Source: a bacterium (GTDB lineage Bacteria > Bacteroidota > Bacteroidia > NS11-12g > UBA955). Taken from it: 64,000 bases of DNA. The stretch covers positions 28,862 to 92,861 of the forward strand of contig JAQSCZ010000096.1 in assembly GCA_029945665.1 (NCBI GenBank), written 5' to 3'. Both the position numbers and the translations under genes were made by a program. A model generated the notes under the pieces. It saw only the letters and a program-made list of their open reading frames with translations. It was not told where the DNA came from and searched no databases. Shown piece by piece: positions 18,900 through 27,627 of this stretch. Numbering within the stretch: position 1 is the first letter of the stretch; each line of letters starts with the position of its first letter.

Positions 18900-19559
18900 A
18901 TGTGGCAAAAACTAAAATATTTTGGAAGCTTATTGATTTTATTATCAGTAATTACTAGTTGCAAAAAGAAAGATGAGTCAACACCTGTTAAACCAACCGT
19001 AGTGCCTCATGAGGAAATTATTCAATTGAGTACACCATATGGCAATATGTATATTTGGTTATTTAAAGCAACCCCTTTGCACAGGGCCAATTTTTTAAAA
19101 TTAGCCAATGATTCATTTTATGATAACACCACCTTTCATAGAATAATAAGTGGATTTATGATACAAGGTGGCGATCCAAATACCAAAGACACAGACAGTA
19201 CCAACGATGGTACAGGCGATCCAGGCTACACTATACCTGCTGAAATAAGAGATTCTATTAAGCATGATAGAGGTGCACTTGCCGGGGCCCGTTTGCCAGA
19301 TAATGTCAACCCGTTAAAAGCCTCAAGTGGAAGTCAGTTTTATATCTGTCATAGCAAAGCTGGTACACAAGGTCTAAACAACCAATATACTGTTTTCGGT
19401 ATGGTTATGAAAGGATTGAATGTGATTGATAGCATTGTGATTCAGCCAAAAAATAAAACAACCAATCGCCCGTATAAGGACATTAAAATGCAAGTAAAAG
19501 TGCTGAGCAAAACACTTGAAGAAATAAAAACAGAATACAATTATATCCCTAAACAATAG
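18900..19559 (+). CDS. Cyclophilin-type peptidyl-prolyl isomerase lipoprotein, copy 2
   Basis: This 219-residue paralog of the preceding gene has lipobox VITSC (Cys about 21) followed by a lysine/aspartate-rich tether. The core motifs are FHRIISGFMIQGGDP, SSGSQFYICHS and YTVFGMVMKGLNVIDS, so it should be an active PPIase on the periplasmic face of a membrane. Compared with copy 1 it has a few extra residues before the SSGSQF block (RLPDNVNPLKA). The pair probably shares a promoter with the upstream gene, because there is almost no space between them. Confidence 0.93.
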   Translation: MWQKLKYFGSLLILLSVITSCKKKDESTPVKPTVVPHEEIIQLSTPYGNMYIWLFKATPLHRANFLKLANDSFYDNTTFHRIISGFMIQGGDPNTKDTDSTNDGTGDPGYTIPAEIRDSIKHDRGALAGARLPDNVNPLKASSGSQFYICHSKAGTQGLNNQYTVFGMVMKGLNVIDSIVIQPKNKTTNRPYKDIKMQVKVLSKTLEEIKTEYNYIPKQ

Positions 19560-19654
19560 GCATTAATTATTCAAACTTTTAGTGATAGCTTTTAAGAAAC
19601 AATGTTCATATTAAACCATGAACATTAAATAATTTAATTTATCTTATTTATTTA

Positions 19655-19685
19655 TTTGGCTAACCAATAATTTTGGCTAATTTTG
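19655..19685 (+). promoter_or_regulatory. Promoter of the nusB-DUF1573-yajC-coaE cluster
   Basis: TTTG (19655-19658), 19 bases, then TAATTTTG (19678-19685). A second TAATTTTG lies 10 bases earlier (19668-19675). The last three bases of the -7 box form the apparent TTG start at 19683, so the coding start is better placed at the ATG at 19713. Confidence 0.65.
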
Positions 19686-19712
19686 CCCCTCAAATTATTC
19701 GTTCATTCATTC

Positions 19713-20654
19713 ATGTTATCTCGCAGGAACATCCGCATAAAAGTCCTACAGCAGTTGTACGCTTACACACAACAAGATTCAAATTCATTGCCATTATTTT
19801 CTAAACAATTAGATACCCGTTTTAAAGAATTCTACTTGTTTTATTATTTCAACCTTCAGTTTTTAGATAAGTTTAATACTTATTTGGAAAGTGAGAAGGA
19901 AATTGAAACAGAGAAATATTTTCCCAATAAAAATGTAATTCGCAATACTGAGGTTTTAAAAAGAACTGATTTTTACAATCAATTAATCATTAATGACGAA
20001 TTTATTGCCTTAAGTGCAAAACTGCCGTTTTCATGGGACAGACATGGTGAAATGTTCAGTCATATTTTCACTGATATGGTGCAATATGATTTCTTTATTG
20101 ATTTCAGTGTTTTTGATAATCCAACGGCGGCACAACAGAAAGAATTTCTAACCAACTTGTATGAGTTTTTATTCAATGAATTTGAATTGTATGAAAGTGC
20201 AATGGAAGAAGAATATGTATTTTGGAGTGATGACTGTGCGGACACACTTAAAACCATCATTAGGCATATCGATCATTTTTATGCTACTGGTAAAATTAAA
20301 TTTGAAGCCATCAATACTAAACAAAAAGAGGATATTGAATTTGGTAAACAATTGTTTGAAAAATGCCTGATAGAAAAGGAAAGTTTAGATGAATTGACAC
20401 AAAAGAATTCGCCAAACTGGGATCCCGACCGATTGACGCTAACAGACATGTTGATGTTGCGAATGGCCGTTTGTGAATTTTTATATTTCGAAACCATTCC
20501 GCCTAAAGTATCTATCAATGAATACCTGGATATAGCAAAGGCCTATAGTACCCCTAAGAGTCATTTGTTTATCAATGGCGTATTAGATAAACTTAGAATT
20601 TTACTAACTGAAGCCGGAAAAATTAAAAAAACGGGTAGAGGATTAGTGAATTAG
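19713..20654 (+). CDS. nusB: Transcription antitermination factor NusB (long Bacteroidota form)
   Basis: NusB joins NusE (S10) on boxA RNA in the rRNA antitermination complex. The start MLSRRNIRIKVLQQLYAY carries the arginine-rich NusB N-terminus (RRNIRIKVLQQLYAY). The C-terminal half holds the fold core: DRLTLTDMLMLRMAVCEFLYF and PPKVSINEYLDIAKAYSTPKS. At 313 residues it is about twice the length of E. coli NusB, with an insertion in the middle of the helical bundle; long forms of this kind are usual in Bacteroidota. I rejected the TTG at 19683 because it is part of a promoter box. The gene heads the conserved nusB-DUF1573-yajC-coaE run. Confidence 0.93.
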   Translation: MLSRRNIRIKVLQQLYAYTQQDSNSLPLFSKQLDTRFKEFYLFYYFNLQFLDKFNTYLESEKEIETEKYFPNKNVIRNTEVLKRTDFYNQLIINDEFIALSAKLPFSWDRHGEMFSHIFTDMVQYDFFIDFSVFDNPTAAQQKEFLTNLYEFLFNEFELYESAMEEEYVFWSDDCADTLKTIIRHIDHFYATGKIKFEAINTKQKEDIEFGKQLFEKCLIEKESLDELTQKNSPNWDPDRLTLTDMLMLRMAVCEFLYFETIPPKVSINEYLDIAKAYSTPKSHLFINGVLDKLRILLTEAGKIKKTGRGLVN

Positions 20655-20678
20655 TAAATAACCAATTATTTTTGCAAT

Positions 20679-21137
20679 ATGAAATTAATCGTTTTATCAT
20701 CCCTCATTCTTTTGGCAAGTGCCTGCAACAATCAACCTGCCACTAAGGTAGATGTTGATATGATTTCCAATCCAGCCACAGCGAACGACCCAACTGCACC
20801 GAGTAAAAACACCACTGAAATGACCTTTGAAACAATGGATCATAATTTTGGTGATATTATTGAAGGTCAATCTGTAGAAAAAACTTATCATTTTACCAAT
20901 ACTGGTAAAATCCCCTTGCTTATTGATCGATGCGATGTTACTTGTGGATGCACAGTGCCTAGTTACCCTAAAGAACCCATTGCTCCAGGTGAAAAGGGTT
21001 CCATTAAAGTTGTATTTAACAGCAGTGGCAAATCGGGCTTGAACAATAAAACTGTAACAGTATTTGCAAACGTAAAAGATGGCAACATGGTTCTAAAATT
21101 TACAGCTAATGTAATTGTAGTACCCAACAAAAATTAA
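20679..21137 (+). CDS. DUF1573 domain lipoprotein
   Basis: This 152-residue lipoprotein has lipobox LASAC (Cys about 16), a Thr/Pro/Asn-rich linker to residue 47, and one DUF1573 domain. The domain is an Ig-like ASPM/SPD-2/Hydin-type fold with the usual core HNFGDIIEGQSVEKTYHFTN, DVTCGCTVPSYP and PIAPGEKGSIKVVFNSSGK. The function of DUF1573 is unknown. The gene sits between nusB and yajC in many Bacteroidota. A TATTTTTG -7 box at 20667-20674 ends 4 bases before the ATG, so this gene may also be transcribed separately as a leaderless mRNA. Confidence 0.9.
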   Translation: MKLIVLSSLILLASACNNQPATKVDVDMISNPATANDPTAPSKNTTEMTFETMDHNFGDIIEGQSVEKTYHFTNTGKIPLLIDRCDVTCGCTVPSYPKEPIAPGEKGSIKVVFNSSGKSGLNNKTVTVFANVKDGNMVLKFTANVIVVPNKN

Positions 21138-21139
21138 AA

Positions 21140-21472
21140 ATGACAAATTTATATATATTACTACAAGCCCAAAGCGGCAATCAATTCATGATTATGATGG
21201 GCTTAATGTTGATCGTCATGTATTTCTTCATGATTCGTCCTCAACAGAAAAAAGCAAAAGCCCAAAAAGCATTTATTGAAAGCCTTAAGAAAGGCGACAA
21301 AATAATTACAACTGGAGGTATACACGGTAAAATAGTTTCTCTTGAAGCTACAACTGCTGTAATCGAAAGCGAAAGTTATAAACTTAAAATTGAAAGATCT
21401 GCGATTTCTTCAGAATTAAGTGCTCCACTAAACAAATTGGAAGAAGCTAAAGTTGTTGAAACTAAAGCATAA
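21140..21472 (+). CDS. yajC: Preprotein translocase subunit YajC
   Basis: This 110-residue inner-membrane protein is the YajC accessory subunit that works with SecDF at the Sec translocon. It has a single membrane segment (FMIMMGLMLIVMYFFMI) followed by the family signature RPQQKKAKAQKAF, then GDKIITTGGIHGKIVS and a short acidic C-terminal tail. Its start is 2 bases after the DUF1573 stop and coaE follows 8 bases downstream, so the three are one transcription unit. Confidence 0.95.
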   Translation: MTNLYILLQAQSGNQFMIMMGLMLIVMYFFMIRPQQKKAKAQKAFIESLKKGDKIITTGGIHGKIVSLEATTAVIESESYKLKIERSAISSELSAPLNKLEEAKVVETKA

Positions 21473-21480
21473 TTAACAGA

Positions 21481-22065
21481 ATGCTAAGACTTGGTATTAC
21501 CGGTGGCATTGGGAGCGGTAAGACCCTTGTGTGTTCTATTTTTCAGCATCTAGGTGTACCTGTTTATAATGCAGATACCAGAGCAAAATGGTTAATTAAC
21601 AACCATTCAGAATTAAAATCAAAATTAATTAAGCAGTTTGGAGAGGCCACCTTTAAAGAGGGCCTCTACAATACCGCACATATTAGCGCTATTGTTTTTG
21701 GCAATCCTAGTCAATTAGCCTTATTAAATGACATTATCCATCCTATTGTATTCGAAGATTGGAAACAGTTTTGCAATGCGCACAATACTGCTCCATTAGT
21801 TATTAAAGAGGCCGCCATTATGCTTGAAACTGATAGTAAATTTACTGTCGACAAAATAGCCTTGGTATACGCACCCTTGGCTATGCGCATGCAACGTGTT
21901 ATAGTGCGCGATGGACTTTCAGAAATGGACTTAATGAAAAAAATTAAAAGTCAAATGCCAGAAGAAGACAAATTAAAACTGGTCGATTTTGTCATTATAA
22001 ACGACGGTGAAGAGAGTTTAATAGAACAAGTGAAGGGATTATATAAAGAACTCTTATCGCTTTAA
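21481..22065 (+). CDS. coaE: Dephospho-CoA kinase
   Basis: CoaE phosphorylates the 3'-hydroxyl of dephospho-CoA, the last step of CoA synthesis in the cytoplasm. The P-loop GGIGSGKT is at residues 8-15, and VPVYNADTRAKWL carries the conserved Asp of the CoA-binding region. The motifs HPIVFEDW and KEAAIMLETDSK follow, matching HPxV and the E/LL region of the family. Its 194 residues are normal length. It is the last gene of the nusB cluster and faces the alanine dehydrogenase gene head-on. Confidence 0.94.
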   Translation: MLRLGITGGIGSGKTLVCSIFQHLGVPVYNADTRAKWLINNHSELKSKLIKQFGEATFKEGLYNTAHISAIVFGNPSQLALLNDIIHPIVFEDWKQFCNAHNTAPLVIKEAAIMLETDSKFTVDKIALVYAPLAMRMQRVIVRDGLSEMDLMKKIKSQMPEEDKLKLVDFVIINDGEESLIEQVKGLYKELLSL

Positions 22066-22227
22066 ATTACAAACCTTGATTTGAATTAGGCAACTTAAAT
22101 AGTTAAGTATATTCTTCATGATTAAATTTGGTCTTAATGGTTGGCTTTGTCTCTAACATTAAGCCGATTTTGGTAAATCCTAAAAATAAAATTTAAAAGC
22201 TTTTTAGAAAATTTCGCTTAAATGCGA

Positions 22228-23457
22228 TTAAAACAGATTCATCATAAGATTGAGGTCTTTTGACTTGAATCCATATTTTTGGGCCAAGGAATGGTTCACC
22301 AGGGCTCCTTTATACAAATAAACTCCATGACGAAACCCTTTTGCAATTTTCACTAAGTCGTAAAAGCCGCCATAATTAGACAAATCATTTAATATTGGAG
22401 TAAAAATATTGCTTAAGGCATAACTAGCAGTTCTTGAGACTCTTGCGGTAATATTAGGCACACAATAATGTATCACTTCATGTTTCCTGAAAATCGGATT
22501 TTTATGGTTGGTTATTTCCGAAGTTTCGAATACTCCTCCTTGGTCGATACTCACATCTATAATTATGCTATTGGGTTTCATTTGCATCACCATTTTTTCT
22601 GAAACAACGATTGGACTGCGACCCATTTCACCACGCAATGCACCAATAGCTACATCGCAACTTCGCAATGCTTCGGCTATTATATTGGGTTGTAATGTTG
22701 AAGTAAATATTTTTCCTCCTAGGTTCTCCTGCAATCTGCGCAAACGGTAAAGTTCGTTGTCGAACACTTTTACATTGGCACCTAAACCCAGTGCCGCTTT
22801 ACAAGCGTATTCTCCTACCGCTCCCGCGCCAATAACAACAATTTGAGTTGGAGGGATACCTGTAAAACCACCTAATAGTTCACCTTTACCAATATTGGCA
22901 TTGTTTAGATATTCAGATGCCAGCAAAATAGAAGCATGGCCTGCTAATTCACTCATTGCCCTAATGATTGGAAATGAACCTGAATCGTCTTGCAAAAACT
23001 CGTAAGCAATAGCATTAACGCGCTTTTGCATCAATTTATTAAGTAACAAAGGATTTAACTGATCGAGTTGTAGTGCTGAAATAAGCAATTGTTCTGGCTT
23101 CATTAAATCGACCTCGGCCATGGTTGGAGGTTCAATTTTTAAGATAATATCTGATTTGAATATTTCCTCGTGGTGCTGTGCTATTTTGGCACCTGCTTCA
23201 CTAAAACGGTTATCACTGAAGTTACTCGATTCACCCGCCCTGCTTTCTATCGTAACCTCATGACCATTGTTCACTAGGAACTCAACAGCAGAGGGAGAAA
23301 GTGGCACTCGATTCTCTTGAGAAGTAATTTCTCTTGGTATACCTATTGAGAGATTTAAATTATTCTTTTTAAGCGGAGCTAATTGCTCCAAAGGTTGCAT
23401 TGCAGCAACATTGGCTAAATCATTAAACGTAATTAAACCCTTCTTATTTTCAGGCAT
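22228..23457 (-). CDS. ald: Alanine dehydrogenase
   Basis: This enzyme catalyses NAD-dependent deamination of L-alanine to pyruvate, or the reverse. The 409-residue protein shows the AlaDH/PNT N-terminal domain (IGIPREITSQENRVPLSPSA, IESRAGESSNFSD) and the NAD-binding domain (VVIGAGAVGEYACKAALGLG, then a strand ending in VFD). Also conserved is IIIDVSIDQGGVFE. It carries about 35 extra residues before the usual start, rich in hydrophobic and polar residues without a signal peptide. A distant alternative is a transhydrogenase alpha-like protein, but no membrane domain follows. A good promoter precedes the ATG. Confidence 0.88.
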   Translation of the reverse strand: MPENKKGLITFNDLANVAAMQPLEQLAPLKKNNLNLSIGIPREITSQENRVPLSPSAVEFLVNNGHEVTIESRAGESSNFSDNRFSEAGAKIAQHHEEIFKSDIILKIEPPTMAEVDLMKPEQLLISALQLDQLNPLLLNKLMQKRVNAIAYEFLQDDSGSFPIIRAMSELAGHASILLASEYLNNANIGKGELLGGFTGIPPTQIVVIGAGAVGEYACKAALGLGANVKVFDNELYRLRRLQENLGGKIFTSTLQPNIIAEALRSCDVAIGALRGEMGRSPIVVSEKMVMQMKPNSIIIDVSIDQGGVFETSEITNHKNPIFRKHEVIHYCVPNITARVSRTASYALSNIFTPILNDLSNYGGFYDLVKIAKGFRHGVYLYKGALVNHSLAQKYGFKSKDLNLMMNLF

Positions 23458-23492
23458 TTTTTAAATTTGTACTAAATTTTAATCAACAAACA

Positions 23493-23523
23493 CAAAGTTA
23501 AGTACAATTTTGTATAAAACAAA
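23493..23523 (-). promoter_or_regulatory. Promoter of the alanine dehydrogenase gene
   Basis: Minus-strand TTTG, 19 bases, then TAACTTTG (CAAAGTTA at 23493-23500 on the plus strand). The ATG at 23457 follows after a leader of about 30 bases. The divergent mltD-like gene has its own promoter immediately beyond. Confidence 0.6.
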
Positions 23524-23544
23524 CAGTTGACGACAATAAAAGGG

Positions 23545-23575
23545 TTGCAAATTGCGTTGTTGAAAGGTAAATTTG
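23545..23575 (+). promoter_or_regulatory. Promoter of the lytic transglycosylase gene
   Basis: TTG (23545-23547), exactly 20 bases, then TAAATTTG (23568-23575), a full match to the phylum consensus. The ATG at 23601 is 25 bases downstream. Confidence 0.7.
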
Positions 23576-23600
23576 CACACTTATTGTTATATTATAAATA

Positions 23601-24974
23601 ATGTTTAAAAACTCCTTGTTAGGATTGTCAATTTTTGTTTCAATAACATTGCATTCACAATCATCCAATACTGTCCCAAGAATTGATAGTTTAACACACT
23701 TATTCATGGAAAACACCTTGCATAAACAGCAAATTTTCCTTAATAACGAAGATGTTCTCAATTTAACTGAAGAGCGGTTTAATTTTTTAACCAATTCTAT
23801 TGGTACCACCATGCCATTTAAGTTTGATGCAGCCGTTAAAACGCAAATCAACTATATGTTAAATCCGAATAGTTCCTTTCTTTATAAAGCATGTTTGAGA
23901 AAGGATATCTATTTCCGAGTTTTTGAAGAGGTACTAGATAGAAAAGGGATGCCTCAAGAAATTAAGTATCTTTCAATTGTAGAATCACTATTGAGTCCTA
24001 ATGCAGTTAGTTGGTGTGGAGCCACTGGATTGTGGCAATTTATGCCGGCAACAGGTAGAATGATGGACTTACAAATAGATGGCAATGTTGATGAGAGAAA
24101 AGATATTTACAAAAGCACTGAAAAAGCATGTGAATATTTGCAAAGCATGCATGATAAATTTGGCGATTGGTTATTGGCATTGGCTGCCTACAATGGCGGA
24201 CCGGGAAATGTAGGTAAAGCCATTTCTCGTTCAGGTGGGAAAAGAACGTTTTGGGAAATTAAACCTTATCTTCCTAAGGAAACTCAGAATTATATACCAA
24301 AGTTTTTGGCTACAGCTTTTATTATGTCCTTTGCCCCTCCGATTGATGAATCTACGAATCATTTAAGTGCAAATGAAATGCTAGTGCCTGTTAAAATGTG
24401 TTGTCCTATTGACATGAAGTATATTTCAGCAGTCGTTAATATCAATGAATATGAACAAAACGAATGGAATAGTACCTATAAAGATGGAATTATTCCATCT
24501 GGTATGGAAAATAAAACCATAGCCTTGCCATATTCTAAAGCCATGCAATTGGCCCAATGGCAAGACAGTATCTACCAAATAAGTGCCAATGCATTCAACC
24601 CATTAGACTATATTAGATATGAAACCATTGCGCAATCTTACAAGGTAAAAAAAGGACAAACGATAGCACAGATTGCAGACATTTGCAATGTTAGTGCGGG
24701 GGATGTCAAACGGTGGAACCATTTAAAAAGCAGTAAACTTAAGGTGGGTAGAACGCTGAAAATTTACAAATCACGCGAGATTACGATGCCAATTGCTAAA
24801 ACGCCCCCTTTGGGATTTTTCTTTTACATTACCGAAAAAGAAGGTCAATCAATGAATGATATATGCTCAAAATTCAATGAAATTGATATTGAGAGAAGTT
24901 GCGAAATCAATCTAATTAACTCTCCAAACACACCGATTGGAAAAGGAAAGCTTATAAAAATATTCTTAAAATAA
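23601..24974 (+). CDS. Membrane-bound lytic murein transglycosylase D-like protein with LysM
   Basis: This periplasmic enzyme cleaves peptidoglycan between MurNAc and GlcNAc, leaving anhydro-muramyl ends. The 457 residues start with a signal peptide (cleavage near LHSQ). The SLT domain spans about 110-250, with catalytic Glu 128 in SIVESLLSP, then WCGATGLWQFMPATGR and LALAAYNGGPGNVGKA. A LysM domain lies at about 345-390 (YKVKKGQTIAQIADICNV to VGRTLKIYK), and a second, weaker LysM-like segment ends the protein (EKEGQSMNDICSKFN). DUF4837, purN and a nuclease gene follow within a few bases. Confidence 0.9.
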   Translation: MFKNSLLGLSIFVSITLHSQSSNTVPRIDSLTHLFMENTLHKQQIFLNNEDVLNLTEERFNFLTNSIGTTMPFKFDAAVKTQINYMLNPNSSFLYKACLRKDIYFRVFEEVLDRKGMPQEIKYLSIVESLLSPNAVSWCGATGLWQFMPATGRMMDLQIDGNVDERKDIYKSTEKACEYLQSMHDKFGDWLLALAAYNGGPGNVGKAISRSGGKRTFWEIKPYLPKETQNYIPKFLATAFIMSFAPPIDESTNHLSANEMLVPVKMCCPIDMKYISAVVNINEYEQNEWNSTYKDGIIPSGMENKTIALPYSKAMQLAQWQDSIYQISANAFNPLDYIRYETIAQSYKVKKGQTIAQIADICNVSAGDVKRWNHLKSSKLKVGRTLKIYKSREITMPIAKTPPLGFFFYITEKEGQSMNDICSKFNEIDIERSCEINLINSPNTPIGKGKLIKIFLK

Positions 24975-24977
24975 ATA

Positions 24978-26060
24978 ATGTTTAAATTCAAGTACGCTTT
25001 ATTTGTACCATTTGCTTGCTTTGTTTTATTGTATTTAAACAGTTGTAGTTTAAACAATAAAAAAGAACCCCTTTCTGAATCTGTTGGAAAAGCTGGAAGC
25101 CTTATTATTACAAGTGATTCTGGCACTTTATCGGGTTTAAACATTGAATTGAACAATGCTTTAAAATTACCGCTGAGTAATTTACCCTCTGTGCAACCTT
25201 TCTTTGAACTTAACGAACCTGATATTGAAACATTTTCTAAATTTTATTACAACCAACGGACCATACTTGTAATTGTATTGCCTTCTAACGTTAATCAAAT
25301 GGATGAGCTATTAGAACCCTTTGATAAAGATAGTATCAGCCTATGGTTGAAATCAACTAAAATGGCTGTCAAAGTGCAAGAAAATTTGTTGGCAAAAAAT
25401 CAGCACATTGTTTATCTATTTGCTAATACGCTGACCAATCTAAAAAGCAATCTAATTTCCGAACGCGATTTGATTGTGAACACCCTCATGCAAGCTGAAC
25501 TCAAAGATGAGATTGTGAAAGTATATGGCGAAAATACCGGCAAAGGCAAATTTTATGAGCGCTTTAAAAATAAATATGGCGTTGGTGTTAATATCCCAAA
25601 TGGATTTAAAATAGTGAAAGAAAACGATAACTTTTATTGGTTTCAAAAAGATACTTCGATTGATGGTTTTGCAAAATCAATTGGCCTCATAATAAATGCT
25701 TATCCTTTTACTGATTCAACTGATTTTAGCTATGTTAAAATACGGAATATGCGCGATTCATTTTGCAAATACAATATTTCAGGTTCTTTAAAAGGCACTT
25801 ATATGGGGACCTCTGAAAGTGATTTTTATCCAACACGCACCTTTGAAAAAATCAAGGTAAATGGTTTAATGGCTGGGAAAATGAGAGGTTGGTGGACCAT
25901 TAAAGGAATGACTATGGCTGGTCCTTTTATACGCTATGTAGTGCAAGTTCCAGATAAAAGTAGTTTATTTGTTTTTGAAGGCTTCATTTATCAAGCCAAC
26001 ATTAATACAAAAGAGCGTGATTTAAGAGTGATAGAAGCCATTGCATCAACTATTCAATAA
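24978..26060 (+). CDS. DUF4837 family lipoprotein
   Basis: This is a 360-residue lipoprotein of unknown function. The signal ends in the lipobox LNSC (Cys about 23), followed by a Lys/Glu-rich tether. The body fits the Bacteroidota family DUF4837 as I remember it, with the C-terminal GKMRGWWTIKGMTMAGPFIRYV stretch most typical (quoted in part: MRGWWTIKGMTMAGPF). No catalytic motif is evident. It starts 3 bases after the transglycosylase stop and its own stop overlaps the purN start (TAATG), so it belongs to that operon. An envelope role is inference from location. Confidence 0.75.
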   Translation: MFKFKYALFVPFACFVLLYLNSCSLNNKKEPLSESVGKAGSLIITSDSGTLSGLNIELNNALKLPLSNLPSVQPFFELNEPDIETFSKFYYNQRTILVIVLPSNVNQMDELLEPFDKDSISLWLKSTKMAVKVQENLLAKNQHIVYLFANTLTNLKSNLISERDLIVNTLMQAELKDEIVKVYGENTGKGKFYERFKNKYGVGVNIPNGFKIVKENDNFYWFQKDTSIDGFAKSIGLIINAYPFTDSTDFSYVKIRNMRDSFCKYNISGSLKGTYMGTSESDFYPTRTFEKIKVNGLMAGKMRGWWTIKGMTMAGPFIRYVVQVPDKSSLFVFEGFIYQANINTKERDLRVIEAIASTIQ

Positions 26061-26644
26061 TGACACCCAAAATTATCATATTTGCCTCCGGTGCTGGCAG
26101 CAATGCCATCAACATTATACATTATTTCAATTTACATCCTGAAGCCAATGTAGCCGCTATTTTTACAAATAAAAAAGATGCGGGTGTTGTACCAAAAGCA
26201 ATAGAGAACCGCATTGCACTTCAGTATTTTAATAAATCAGATTTCTATGATTCCAACCGTGTTGTTGAATTGGCTAACCAATACCAGCCTGATTTAATTG
26301 TGTTAGCAGGGTTTTTATGGTTAGTACCTGCATCTTTTATAAATGCATTTGAGAATAAGATTATCAATCTGCATCCAGCCTTACTTCCTAAATATGGAGG
26401 CAAGGGCATGTATGGCCATTTTGTGCATGAAGCAGTTGTTCAAAATAAAGAGATTGAAACAGGCATAACTATTCATAAGGTCAATACAGAATTCGATAAA
26501 GGAGAAATCATATTTCAAGCAAAATGTCGTGTTACCGAAGAGGACAGTGCTGATTCTGTTGCTAAAAAAATTCATTTTTTAGAGCACCAACATTTACCAA
26601 GTGTTATTGCAGAATATCTCAAAAAACAATGCGCTTCTTTGTAA
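26060..26644 (+). CDS. purN: Phosphoribosylglycinamide formyltransferase (PurN)
   Basis: PurN transfers a formyl group from 10-formyl-THF to glycinamide ribonucleotide, the third step of de novo purine synthesis. The 194-residue protein has the substrate loop FASGAGSNAINII at about 8-20. The catalytic block INLHPALLPKYGGKGMYG includes the Asn and His needed for formyl transfer, and the catalytic Asp region is HKVNTEFDKGEII. It is normal length for a stand-alone PurN. Its placement within an envelope-gene operon is probably incidental. The next gene begins 16 bases inside its 3' end. Confidence 0.93.
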   Translation: MTPKIIIFASGAGSNAINIIHYFNLHPEANVAAIFTNKKDAGVVPKAIENRIALQYFNKSDFYDSNRVVELANQYQPDLIVLAGFLWLVPASFINAFENKIINLHPALLPKYGGKGMYGHFVHEAVVQNKEIETGITIHKVNTEFDKGEIIFQAKCRVTEEDSADSVAKKIHFLEHQHLPSVIAEYLKKQCASL

Positions 26645-27579
26645 TTACAATCCTCAGCTTATCAAGTTTAAATTTAAATGCCTGGGGGTTTTATGGCCAT
26701 AAAAAAATCAACGAGATTGCCATTTATACCTTACCTAAACCACTTTTTGCATTTTACAAACTAAATGCGAAGTATATTACAGAACATGCTGTTGATGCTG
26801 ATAAAAGAAGGTATATTGTGGAAGATGAAGCTTGCAGGCATTATTTAGACGGCGACTTTTATGAATACGCCGCACCCATAGATACCATCCCACAATTTTA
26901 CAAAGATGCCATTTTGAAATATGGCGAAGACACGGTTAAAGCCCATGGCATTGTACCTTGGCATATTCAAACCATGATGTTTCGATTAACTGAGGCCTTT
27001 AAAAATAAAGACTATCCTAAAATTTTGAAATTAAGTGCTGATTTGGGACATTATATTGGCGATTGTCACGTGCCTTTGCATGCTACCTCTAACTACAATG
27101 GTCAGAAAACAAATCAAGTTGGCATACATAGCCTTTGGGAGAGCCGCCTACCTGAATTGTTTAACAATGAATATGATTTATTTACAGGCTTAGCCGTTTA
27201 TTCAGATCATCCTGTAAAAGCCACTTGGCAAGCCTACAGTCAGAGTTTTGCACTTGTAGATACCGTTTTATCAACCGAAAAAACAGTTTCATTAAAATTT
27301 ACAGAATCAAAAAAATACAGTTTCGAAAAAAAAGGCAGTAACACCATCAAAGTATATTCAAAAGAATTTAGCGAAGCCTATCAATTAGCATTAGGCAGTA
27401 TGGTGGAAGACAGAATGAGAGCTTCGATAGTATTATTAGGCAGCTTTTGGTATACCTGCTGGGTCAATGCAGGCCAACCAGAATTATCGCAAACAACAGA
27501 AATCACACTTCCTAAAGAACATGAGGAAGTTTTAGACAATAAGAAAAAAGCACAAAAGACCAAAGGTCACGAAGATTAA
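26629..27579 (+). CDS. Exported S1/P1 nuclease-like zinc enzyme
   Basis: This 316-residue secreted protein resembles the S1/P1 nuclease and zinc phospholipase C fold. Cleavage of the signal peptide after LNLNA would leave Trp 19 as the mature N-terminus, as in S1/P1 enzymes where the N-terminal Trp helps bind zinc. WGFYGHKKINEIA supplies His 24, and GHYIGDCHVPLHATSN and HSLWESRLPELF supply further His/Asp ligands. The likely substrate is single-stranded nucleic acid, or possibly phospholipid; sequence alone does not decide. The C-terminus is Lys/Glu-rich. It overlaps purN by 16 bases. Confidence 0.83.
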   Translation: MRFFVITILSLSSLNLNAWGFYGHKKINEIAIYTLPKPLFAFYKLNAKYITEHAVDADKRRYIVEDEACRHYLDGDFYEYAAPIDTIPQFYKDAILKYGEDTVKAHGIVPWHIQTMMFRLTEAFKNKDYPKILKLSADLGHYIGDCHVPLHATSNYNGQKTNQVGIHSLWESRLPELFNNEYDLFTGLAVYSDHPVKATWQAYSQSFALVDTVLSTEKTVSLKFTESKKYSFEKKGSNTIKVYSKEFSEAYQLALGSMVEDRMRASIVLLGSFWYTCWVNAGQPELSQTTEITLPKEHEEVLDNKKKAQKTKGHED

Positions 27580-27585
27580 ATTTAA

Positions 27586-27616
27586 TTGGTAGATTTAAGT
27601 TCAACCATTAAATTTG
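27586..27616 (+). promoter_or_regulatory. Promoter of the OmpA-like gene
   Basis: TTG (27586-27588), 20 bases, TAAATTTG (27609-27616). The TTG is the -33 box and not a start codon, although an open frame begins there. The ATG at 27628 is 11 bases past the -7 box. Confidence 0.7.
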
Positions 27617-27627
27617 TTTCTATTAAC

